NCBI GenBank assembly: GCA_016716185.1
Contig: JADJWV010000002.1
Coordinates: 1,092,501-1,156,500 of the forward strand
Reading direction: 5' to 3'
DNA: 64,000 nt
DNA from: Saprospiraceae bacterium
GTDB taxonomy: Bacteria > Bacteroidota > Bacteroidia > Chitinophagales > Saprospiraceae
Below the pieces are notes generated by a model that worked only from the letters and a program-made list of their open reading frames with translations, made no database searches and was not told where the DNA came from. The first letter of the stretch is position 1. Every line of letters starts with the position of its first letter. Below are positions 34,333-42,700 of this stretch, piece after piece. Both the position numbers and the translations under genes were made by a program.

Positions 34333-35559
34333 TTAAAACATATCAGTATGGTTTTCAAAAATTTCAACCACCAATTCAAATCCAGGAATATTTGAATGGC
34401 TATAAACTAAGCTCCATATTCCGTTTGAAAGACAATAAATATTGGTATAACCTTGTTCCCTTAATAGTTTACTGAAATAATACGCTTTATAATCTGAACC
34501 ACAAATGAAAATCAATGACTTTTTATCAGCCGGAATAGCAGGGGCAGTTATAGAGCTGATATTTGGTAAAAGATTTTTTGAGTTTTTAATTCTACCAATA
34601 TTTCTCCAAAGTTCTTTTGATTTATTATTATACTCTTCAGGAGTCCTTACATCAAGAACAATAATATTTTTGGAGCTTGTTATTAATTTGAGTGATTCTT
34701 TTGCCCCAATGATTTTGTAGTTTGGCTCATTCTCAAGAAAGGACTTTCTGTATTTGCTCCCTGACTCAGTATTTACATAAACTGCGTTAAGCCCGCCCAT
34801 TAAATTATATACCCTTTGAAATCCATTTTCAATCAAATATTTTGAAACGATACCACTTTTTTGACCATACAAATCATAAATCAGTAATTTCTTGCTTTTA
34901 TGTTCAAGTAATTTCTCTAAATCAATTTTTCCGTCTTTCTCGGCAAGATTTATTGAATTACGCAAACGACCCAGGTTATTTGCCTCAATTGTATCTTTAC
35001 AGTTAAATTGTACTGCTGAGCGAATATCTACGATCACAAGTTCTTTGTTTTTTTTATAGAGTGAAAACGCATCTGTAACTGATATTAGCTGGTAGGGTAA
35101 ATTAGTAGTTAACAAATCTTCTTTTCCGGGAAAACATTTCTCGTTGGCTTGATTCATCCAAGTCATTCCACCATTTAAATTGTAAAGTTGTTTAAATCCA
35201 TTTTCGGAAAGTTTTTTTCCAACTCTGCGGCTACGCTGACTATGCGAACAATAGAGCACAATGGGTTGACCCATGTATGATTTTAATTTGTCCATGTTCT
35301 TGTCTATTGAATCGATTGGAATATTAATAGCACCTATTATCCTCCCTTGGTTCAGATTTCCGAATCTGCTTGTATCTGCAAATTCTCCTGGACTTCTGAC
35401 ATCAATTAATACATAGGTCGGGTTTTCCTGCAGGAATTTTCTTAAATCTGCCGGGTATAGGGTTTTGTATTGTACGTTATCATTTATAAAATCTGTTTGA
35501 GATAATATGGCAGGTTGATGAGCCCAAAAAAGAACAATTATGGTTAAGATTTTCTTCAT
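34333..35559 (-). CDS. exported protein with three tandem rhodanese domains
   Basis: 408 residues. The signal peptide ends PAILSQ (about 20). Domain 1 (about 32-140) has VLIDVRSPGEFAD and the active loop C104-SHSQR. Domain 2 (about 160-265) has LVIVDIRSAVQFNCKD, but its loop reads YDLYGQKSG, with D229 at the cysteine position, so it is inactive. Domain 3 (about 282-400) has IIVLDVRTPEEYNNK and the loop C353-GSDYK. All are predicted outside the cytoplasm, where they could move sulfane sulfur or bind partners. It is separated by six bases from the broken membrane protein gene upstream. Confidence 0.82.
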   Translation of the reverse strand: MKKILTIIVLFWAHQPAILSQTDFINDNVQYKTLYPADLRKFLQENPTYVLIDVRSPGEFADTSRFGNLNQGRIIGAINIPIDSIDKNMDKLKSYMGQPIVLYCSHSQRSRRVGKKLSENGFKQLYNLNGGMTWMNQANEKCFPGKEDLLTTNLPYQLISVTDAFSLYKKNKELVIVDIRSAVQFNCKDTIEANNLGRLRNSINLAEKDGKIDLEKLLEHKSKKLLIYDLYGQKSGIVSKYLIENGFQRVYNLMGGLNAVYVNTESGSKYRKSFLENEPNYKIIGAKESLKLITSSKNIIVLDVRTPEEYNNKSKELWRNIGRIKNSKNLLPNISSITAPAIPADKKSLIFICGSDYKAYYFSKLLREQGYTNIYCLSNGIWSLVYSHSNIPGFELVVEIFENHTDMF

Positions 35560-35565
35560 TTTCTA

Positions 35566-35980
35566 TTAATTGATTTTAGATTGATAAAATTTACTTAAAA
35601 CAATTCCTGTTAAGATGTCTACAATAATTAGTTGCAACGCCATACCGAATATCAAAGCTTTAGGCCAAGGTACAATAGGAATTAGACCCAATACTCCAAA
35701 CTCAAAGGCCGAGTCCATTAACAAGCATAAAATAATTCCGGAATTTAGAATGTGCTTTATGAATCTTATGTAAATAAACCCTTTGATTTTGATGATTGCT
35801 AAAAAATATCCAGGCTATCGGGACCAGTCTATTCATTGTTTCAAGTGGTAACCAAATTTTTTCTGATTCGATCCAATTTTGTCTGAGTAATAACGTATTT
35901 ATGGCAATATCAATTATTAAAACTCCAATAAAGGAAAGTACAATACACAATAAGGCTTTTATATAATTGAGATTTTTCAT
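35566..35980 (-). pseudogene. small four-helix membrane protein, frameshifted in a T run
   Basis: The frame from 35980 reads MKNLNYIKALLCIVLSFIGV and reaches NRLVPIAWIFF, then becomes unlike a membrane protein. After one T less in the run of six T it continues hydrophobically as LAIIKIKGFIYIRFIKHILN, then MDSAFEFGVLGLIPIVPW and IIVDILTGIVLSKFYQ, ending at 35566-35568. The restored protein is about 138 residues with four helices. I do not recognise the family. As with the hydrolase at 27728, a single homopolymer indel breaks it. Confidence 0.65.
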
Positions 35981-35998
35981 GTGCAGTTAATTAAATAT

Positions 35999-36520
35999 TT
36001 AAATCAGAGGTTCGTATTTTTCCTTAATTATTTTAAAATGGTGGTTTTGATGACCGATTATTACAAAGCCTATTGACGTTACAGAAATGATTTTATCAAA
36101 GCAAACTCCTGTATTTTCCAATACAGATCCATCAAAACTTTTAAACAATTGAAACGTTGATATTCGCAACGTCTTAAACTCATCAATTATATCCGTTAAC
36201 GATCTACTATTTGCAAATGATCCTTCAGCAAATAAATTTTCATCGAAACCCGGCAATGGTGTGGTGTCTTTACGGGCGAAACATAGTGCTCTATAACAGA
36301 AGATATGTTCTGTATCTATGATGTGTTGTATGATCTCATTAACAGTCCATTTATTTTGGGCGTATGTTTTGAGACCAATGTTTTTGAGGCTGCATATATC
36401 TATATCCATTATCGTTTTATGGGAGTGACTAAAAGCATTAAGTAAGTTATCAGCTTCGACCAAATTTGAATAGCGGTCGAAATATTCGGGCATTGGATTG
36501 ATAGTTAATTTTGAGATCAT
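35999..36520 (-). CDS. DinB-family protein (YfiT-like)
   Basis: 173 residues. KWTVNEIIQHIIDTEHIFCY provides the first histidine with the following acid, GFDENLFAEGSFANSRSLTD is the typical loop, and GFVIIGHQNHHFKIIKEKY provides the second histidine pair. This is the form often found in putative metal-dependent hydrolases or thiol transferases. It is the first gene of the long minus-strand run. The MocR operator lies 110-150 bases upstream of it, between it and the divergent regulator gene. Confidence 0.82.
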   Translation of the reverse strand: MISKLTINPMPEYFDRYSNLVEADNLLNAFSHSHKTIMDIDICSLKNIGLKTYAQNKWTVNEIIQHIIDTEHIFCYRALCFARKDTTPLPGFDENLFAEGSFANSRSLTDIIDEFKTLRISTFQLFKSFDGSVLENTGVCFDKIISVTSIGFVIIGHQNHHFKIIKEKYEPLI

Positions 36521-36622
36521 TTTGTTAAATATATTATCTTACAAATAAATCAAACCAATATCTTTCTTTACGGATTCTCCTAACGAGCTTGTTATTTTCC
36601 ATTTATTTTGAGTAAAATTAGT

Positions 36623-36671
36623 TAACTTTGGACTACTTAAATAGTCCAGATTAAACAGTTTAAATAGTCCA
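36623..36671 (+). promoter_or_regulatory. MocR autoregulatory operator and -7 box
   Basis: TAACTTTG (36623-36630) fits TAnnTTTG. GGACTACTTAAATAGTCC (36630-36647) follows at once, then a second TAGTCCA at 36665-36671, 23 bases after the first TAGTCCA (36642-36648). The repeats lie downstream of the -7 box and end three bases before the start codon, the position of a roadblock repressor site. A near copy stands at 27173-27214. Confidence 0.65.
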
Positions 36672-36674
36672 CTT

Positions 36675-38147
36675 ATGTTGCCATGGAAAACCATGATAGA
36701 AATTGACAGTCGTTCGCATGTCTCGATATACCTGCAAATAGCCAACTGTATTATAAAAGGTATTAAATCCGGAGTTATAAAGCCTAATCTAAAAATGCCT
36801 AGCAGCCGGGAGCTTTGCAGTTTATTGAAAGTTCATCGCAAAACAGTCGTAAACGCATACAGTGAATTGGATGCCCAAGGATGGATTACCTCGAAACCCT
36901 ATAGTGGTACTTTTGTTAGTGAAAATCTACCCGTAACAACACCTGTAAAATTCAGCTCGATTCACTATCGACTTCTCAATGTTGATCAGACCGAATATAA
37001 GATCAAGGTAAACGACCAGCTTCATACGCCATCAGGTACTTTTAGAGAAATGATTGGTTTTCATGATGGACCAGATGTCAGATTAGTGCCGACCACAGAA
37101 TTATCCAGAGCCTATCGAAGGGTATTGAATCGTAAAGCAGGCTTCCTTAATTTATCATACGTTGATGTTGAAGGGAAGCAATTACTAAAAAAAGTTCTCT
37201 CAGAAGACATGAATGTTTCAAGAGGGATGAACACCACCCCTAACAATGTTTTCATTACCAGGGGCAGCCAAATGGCTATTTACATGCTAAGTGAAGTACT
37301 TCTGCAGAAAGATGATTTAGTCATTGTAGGTGAAGTGGACTATTATTATGCTTGTAAGTCTTTTACTCATGCCGGGGCTAAATTGGTTAAAATAAAAATT
37401 GATGATCAAGGCATTGATGTAGATCAAATCGAAAGCATTTGCAAGAAAAGAAAAATCAGAGCTGTTTATGTAACTGCTCACCATCATTTTCCAACCACAG
37501 TTACTTTAAGTGCTGCAAGAAGAATGAAATTATTATCGCTTTCTGAACAATATGGATTTATAATACTTGAAGATGATTACGACTATGATTTCCATTATCA
37601 GAGTAATCCAATTTTGCCTGTGGCCAGTGCAGACAGAAGAGGAATGGTAGTTTATATAGGAACATTAAGTAAGACTATTGCACCTGCTTTTAGAATTGGA
37701 TATATTGCAGCTCCGGTCAACCTAATTAAAGAACTAGCTAAACTCAGACAAATAATAGATGTGCAAGGTGATCCCTTATTGGAGCAAGCAATTGCAGAAT
37801 TATTTGTTGAGGGGGAGATCCGAAGACATATGAAAAAGGCTTTGAAGGAATATAAACAAAGGCGAAACCATATGTGTGCATTACTGAATGATAAATTAGG
37901 AGAAGCAATTGACTTTAAAATGCCGGATGGTGGTCTTGCTATTTGGGCGAAGTACGACAAGAAAATTAATTTACCTGAATTATCTGCTAAGTTGCGAGAA
38001 AAAGGCATCGTACTTTCCAGTGGTTTAGTTCATGACGCACTTGCTGAAAAAAAATTGAACTCTAATAGAATGGGATTTGGATGGATGAATATTAAAGAGA
38101 CTGAAAAAGCAATTGATATTTTATATAAGACAATTCATAAATTATAG
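36675..38147 (+). CDS. MocR/PdxR-type regulator: GntR helix-turn-helix plus aminotransferase domain
   Basis: 490 residues. The winged-helix GntR head spans about 12-82 (SIYLQIANCIIKGIKSGVIK, MPSSRELCSLLKVHRKTVVN, SKPYSGTFV). The fold-type I aminotransferase-like body spans about 125-490, with FITRGSQMAIYML, EDDYDYDFHY (299-308) and the PLP lysine K333 in YIGTLSKTIAPAFRIGY. The start MLPWKT is characteristic of Bacteroidota members. Such proteins sense PLP or an amine through the aminotransferase domain, bind direct repeats, usually repress themselves and activate a target. The repeat pairs at 36630-36671 and 27173-27214 are the likely sites. It is the only plus-strand gene in the island. Confidence 0.9.
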   Translation: MLPWKTMIEIDSRSHVSIYLQIANCIIKGIKSGVIKPNLKMPSSRELCSLLKVHRKTVVNAYSELDAQGWITSKPYSGTFVSENLPVTTPVKFSSIHYRLLNVDQTEYKIKVNDQLHTPSGTFREMIGFHDGPDVRLVPTTELSRAYRRVLNRKAGFLNLSYVDVEGKQLLKKVLSEDMNVSRGMNTTPNNVFITRGSQMAIYMLSEVLLQKDDLVIVGEVDYYYACKSFTHAGAKLVKIKIDDQGIDVDQIESICKKRKIRAVYVTAHHHFPTTVTLSAARRMKLLSLSEQYGFIILEDDYDYDFHYQSNPILPVASADRRGMVVYIGTLSKTIAPAFRIGYIAAPVNLIKELAKLRQIIDVQGDPLLEQAIAELFVEGEIRRHMKKALKEYKQRRNHMCALLNDKLGEAIDFKMPDGGLAIWAKYDKKINLPELSAKLREKGIVLSSGLVHDALAEKKLNSNRMGFGWMNIKETEKAIDILYKTIHKL

Positions 38148-38528
38148 GCCTCATGATTCATTAAACAACAAATCTCCTATTGAATTTTTAGAAAATGTTT
38201 AATTTTAAATCTCTATTTCTGAATGGTCCAAAATCAGGGGAAGCTTACAATGCCATTTTTCCCAATATTGGCGAAATTTAATTAAACAAGAAAGTTTCTT
38301 TTTAGATACCTTCATAAATATTATTTCGGAATGATATATACCAATTCATAATGAAATTAGGTGTCCAAGTTACAAATTTGGGCTTGCATTTAAATATTTG
38401 AGACTATGAGTTAAATATTAGTCCCATTAAGAGTTAATCCAAGTTTAGTGGGAGTATTGAGATATTTTGAATGACATAGTGCCTCGAAGCTGATTATAAT
38501 TGGCGTTTTATTCAATTTATATGCAAAT
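38148..38528. other. AT-rich intergenic DNA at the right end of the island
   Basis: No reading frame with family resemblance, no RNA structure that I recognise. It separates the MocR gene from the tRNA terminator. Confidence 0.4.
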
Positions 38529-38565
38529 AAAAAAGGAGTTATAAATTGTACTGTTATAACTCCTT
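38529..38565 (-). terminator. Rho-independent terminator of tRNA-Pro
   Basis: On the minus strand AAGGAGTTATAA, a nine-base loop and TTATAACTCC end in a run of T. The stem is 12 base pairs and perfect. It starts 11 bases past the tRNA 3' end. Confidence 0.8.
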
Positions 38566-38575
38566 GATAATCAAG

Positions 38576-38652
<77 letters not shown>

Positions 38653-38730
38653 TCGGCATGGGTGTGGGTGTGAGGGTGTGAGTGTGTGGGTGTGAGTGTG
38701 TGAGTGTGTGAGTGTGTGGGTGTGAGTGTG

Positions 38731-38758
38731 CCTGCCCGACTGACGTCAGTCAGGCGGG
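38731..38758. repeat. GC-rich hairpin repeat, copy 1
   Basis: CCTGCCC, then the perfect core GACTGACGTCAGTC, then AGGCGGG. The outer bases pair with one mismatch and one wobble. The centre is ACGT. A second copy with one changed core base is 76 bases to the right. Confidence 0.7.
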
Positions 38759-38806
38759 GGTGTGAGTGTGAGTGTGAGTGTGAGAGTGGGTGTGGGTGTG
38801 GGTGTG

Positions 38807-38834
38807 CCTGCCCGACTGACGTTAGTCAGGCGGG
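38807..38834. repeat. GC-rich hairpin repeat, copy 2
   Basis: Same as copy 1 except the core is GACTGACGTTAGTC, one base changed. Both copies are in the same orientation within the minisatellite. Confidence 0.7.
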
Positions 38835-39030
38835 GGTGTGTGGGTGGGTGTGTAGGAGTGTAGGAGTGTAGGAGTGGGTGAGTGAGAGAGGGTGTTGGAG
38901 TGGGTGTGAATGTGTGTGTGGTTTTGAGTGTGAGTGGGGGTAAGGATTGGCAAATAAAGATTTGCCACAGGTGCAAAGATAAACGACGGATCGGGCAATC
39001 AAAAACTGGAGCGTGAATACAGTCTAAAAT

Positions 39031-39543
39031 CTACACCCAATCTCCGGCATAATTCAGGTGAACGGAGCTTACTTTGGCCAGATAATCGTATTTCAGACGA
39101 AGGATCTGTTTGAAATGCAGGTAATCGTGTGCCAGCCAGTTGCTTAAAATGTAATAAGCTGTCATCTTGCCCAATTTTGGATGGGTGAAGAAAGCGTCCC
39201 AGATCGGTTCATTCAGGGATTTAAGCCAATGAATTGATTTTTCCCTTTCGTGCATAAACTCCTTGACTTTTTCAAAATAATCCTGCTCCATGTATTTTCT
39301 GGACTGCACCCAACCCTGAGGATCAATGGCTTGTAATTCTTCGGAGGACCTGTGTAAGGCCAGATCCACCCGCATCCTGAAATCTTCCCGTTCTTCGTCG
39401 CACAAATGGCAGACAATTTCTAGCATGCACCATTTTTCGGGAGCCTGCTTCCACCTGATAAATTCATGTTCGTGTAGTTCCAAAAAAACCTTGAAAAGCT
39501 GATGATTTTTCTCCAGCTGACTAATGATAAATTCTGCATTCAT
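39031..39543 (-). CDS. DinB/YfiT-like four-helix protein, paralogue of an island gene
   Basis: 170 residues. CMLEIVCHLCDEEREDFRMR holds the first histidine; SIHWLKSLNEPIWDAFFTHP then KLGKMTAYYILSNWLAHDYL then HFKQI hold the other two. It is strikingly like the island protein encoded at 31191-31673 over its whole length, including the ending LNYAGDW. Base composition here is less AT-rich than in the island copy, so this is more likely the resident gene. The metal-dependent function is unknown. Confidence 0.83.
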   Translation of the reverse strand: MNAEFIISQLEKNHQLFKVFLELHEHEFIRWKQAPEKWCMLEIVCHLCDEEREDFRMRVDLALHRSSEELQAIDPQGWVQSRKYMEQDYFEKVKEFMHEREKSIHWLKSLNEPIWDAFFTHPKLGKMTAYYILSNWLAHDYLHFKQILRLKYDYLAKVSSVHLNYAGDWV

Positions 39544-39688
39544 GACTGCTGCGAAATTAATACGGATTTACAAAATTCAAACCATTGACAATCATAACTT
39601 TATAGTTTAACATTACATATCTTTTTGAATTACAATAATTTAATTATAAAAACTGCTTAAAAAGCAAACAGGATATTGAAGGCTTTTT

Positions 39689-39696
39689 TATGTTTG
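39689..39696 (+). promoter_or_regulatory. putative -7 box of the giant surface protein gene
   Basis: TATGTTTG followed by C fits TAnnTTTG. It lies 59 bases before the start codon. A TTG stands only ten bases upstream, so no canonical -33 element is present. Confidence 0.35.
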
Positions 39697-39755
39697 CAGG
39701 TCAAATCCTTTGAAGCGGGGTTTGACTGATATTTTTAGGACCTAACTCAAATCTC

Positions 39756-42700
39756 ATGAAAAGACGTATGCAGCTCTTCCGGGCGGCTATAAAAGCCTAT
39801 TTATTAAGCCCATCTCTAGTACTATTCGCATTTCTATTTTCCACTTCTTTGTACAGCCAGGTTGATGTTATTTCATCAGGTGGTACACCCATGGCATCCT
39901 ACACCACATTGTCTGCCGCGTTTTTGGCTATCAATTCAGGTACACATACCGGGACGATCACGGTAAATATTACTGCAAATACGACAGAACCCGTGAGTGG
40001 TGCGATCTTAAATGCAAGTGGCGCAGGAGCAGCCGATTATACTTCTATACTTGTTAAGCCAAGTGGTGGTGCCGCCAGGACCATTAGTGGGGCTGCAACA
40101 GCTGGTTTGGCCCTGGTGCAGTTGAACGGTGCTGACAATGTAACTTTTGATGGGTTGAATACGGGAGGAAATTCTTTGACCATTGTCAATACGACGGTTT
40201 CGGCAACAAGTGGTACAAGTACTATCCACCTTCAGACAGATGCTACTTTCAATATATTTACTAATCTAACTGTAAACGGTTCGGGTACTATGCCGGTCGG
40301 AACCAATGGAGGAAACTTTTGGTTTGGTGCTTCTTCCACTTCCACAGGTCAGGATAATAACCTGATCTCCAATTGTAAAATCGGGCCTAATGGAACTAAC
40401 TGGAACAGTAAAGGGATCTATTCCAATGGAACCAGTACGACATTTAACAACAGCGACAATGTGGTTACCAATTGTGAAATATTTGACTATTTTGGTGTAA
40501 CCACGCAAAGTGCCGGGATATATATTACCACAGCATCATCTGCCTGGACCATAACCAACAATAAGTTTTATCAGACCGTCTCCAAGACGCAAACTACCGG
40601 AGCTATTCATGCGGCGATCCAAATCGGTAGTACAAATGTCGACGGATGCGTGATCACTGGAAACACTATTGGATATGCAAATGCTGCCGGTACAGGTAAT
40701 TACATGTACGTTGGAGCTTCAACTTCTTCCAGAATGGTTGGTATTTATTTATCATCGCATGGGACTGCCAACAAAACAATCATCTCAAACAATTTTATAC
40801 AAAATATATCTCTATCTGGAATTTTGGGTACTACAACAACCACTTCTGCCTTTATCGGGATCCAAATATCAAGTGGTTGGGCTGATTGTAATAATAATAC
40901 AGTTGGGAGCTCAGATGGAAGCAAAACAATTTTAATTACAAATTCAAATACTTCAACTTCAGAAGTATATGGCATTTACTCAAGTGTCTCAATAGCAGGT
41001 GTTACAACCGAATTTAACAACAATATCATAGGAGCCATTACCCATGCTCAAACAGGAACTGCAGCATGCGGACTGATCGGTTTGAGAGCTGGGAATAGCA
41101 CCACCAACGATCTTAGAATTGAAAACAACATTATAGGAGGAACCGGAGCGGAATTGAAAACGATGAACACATCTACCACAGCAAGTTTGAATGGGAATAG
41201 TGTGATCGGTATTTATATCCAAACTTCACCAAGCCAGGTACTCAACAATGTCATCAGTAATCTGACTACGAATAATCAGTCAACGGGAACTGCAACTACT
41301 GCAAGTATTCATGGTATTTATGTTTCCAGCGCAGCGACCGGAGCAAATGTTTCGGGAAATACCATTCATACCTTAAGCAATACTTCTCCTTCTGCAAATT
41401 CCTGGGTGAATGGGATAACAATAAGTACTTCAACAGCAACTTTGCAAGTAGAGAAAAATTTTATCCATTCCCTCAATATTTCCGGCACGGGTACAACAGC
41501 CACCTTGAATGGTATTTATATCAATGGGGGTACCACCGATTTCATAAATAATATGATCCGTTTGGGGATTACCTCCGGTGGAACTTCCATTACATCCGGC
41601 TTGGCTATCAATGGCTTCAATGAGGTGGGTGGAACGGTAAACCGTTTCTATCACAATTCTGTATTTATAGGAGGTACCGGCGTAGCCACATTGTCCAATG
41701 CAACTTATGCTTTTTCAAGTACGCGTACCAGCGGAACCCGAGAGTATCTCAATAACATTTTTTACAATGCCCGTTCAAACGGAGCTGGAACCGGGAAGCA
41801 CTATGCGATCAGAGCCGGTGGAACCGGTGTCAATCCTGCAGGTCTTCTGAGTAATTACAACGATTTATTTGTAAACGGAACAGGTGGTTTTGTTGGATTT
41901 TACGATTTGGCTGACCGGCTAACATTGAGTGATTGGAAAACGGCGACCGGTCAGGATTGCAATAGCGTGAGTGGAAATCCACAGTTCGTTAATCCTACAG
42001 GAACTTCTTCTACCGTAGATCTTCATATTTCCGGAGCCGCTACTCCAATAGAAAGAGCTGCTTTTCCTTTGGCTTTGGTGACTATGGATTACGATATGCA
42101 AACCAGAGCAAGCTTTACTCCTTCAGATATAGGTGCTGATGCTGGAAATTTCGCAGTGTTGGATATGTCTGGACCAATTATCAATGTGACTCCATTGGAA
42201 GGTATTTGCGGAACTGCCGATACTATGGTCATGAATGTAAACATTACCGATGCCACAGGTGTCCCTACAATGGGTAGTTTAGTTCCAAGGCTTTATTACC
42301 GCAAAAACCTGGGTGCCTGGACTTCAACTGCCGGCGTGCTGACCAGTGGAACTGGAACCAATGGTAACTGGAAATTTACCTTTGTAATGGCCAATGTCGG
42401 GGGTGTTGTAATTGGAGATGTAATTGATTATTATTTCATTGCACAAGATATAGCTGGACCTAACATATCATCAAATCCAGCATGCGCGGTAGCTACTGAT
42501 GTGAACACGGTGATAACGGTTCCATCAAGTTTATACTCAGTTGCTGTAAAAGCAAGTCTCAACGGAACATATACTGTAGGAGTTGGTGGTGATTTTACAA
42601 CCCTTACTGCTGCAGTGACTGCATATAATAATGCTTGTTTGGTTGGACCCGTAGTTTTTATGCTGATTGATGCAAGTTACCCATCTGAGACATTCCCGAT

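Larger units (their letters stand above)
38658..38942. repeat. GT-rich minisatellite upstream of tRNA-Pro
   Basis: Nearly 290 bases made of GTGTGAGTGTGGGT-like units (purine G with T and A, almost no C on this strand), with a later GTGTAGGAGTGTAGGA section. It is interrupted twice by a GC-rich hairpin (38731-38758 and 38807-38834). It begins about nine bases from the tRNA 5' end, so it occupies the place of the tRNA promoter. Translation of the opposite strand (proline/threonine repeats) is not a plausible gene. Confidence 0.85.

Noticed and set aside
27245..36520. Integron gene-cassette array
   Set aside because: Gaps between genes are mostly under 40 bases, too short for attC sites; no integrase gene and no repeated RYYYAAC/GTTRRRY pairs are seen.
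36539..36745. A 68-residue minus-strand frame across the MocR operator
   Set aside because: It covers the operator and the first codons of the MocR gene on the other strand, has no family pattern and does not explain the repeats.
38746..38976. An open frame on the minus strand made of proline/threonine repeats
   Set aside because: It is only the translation of the GT-rich minisatellite; no start signal, no family and no neighbours support it.
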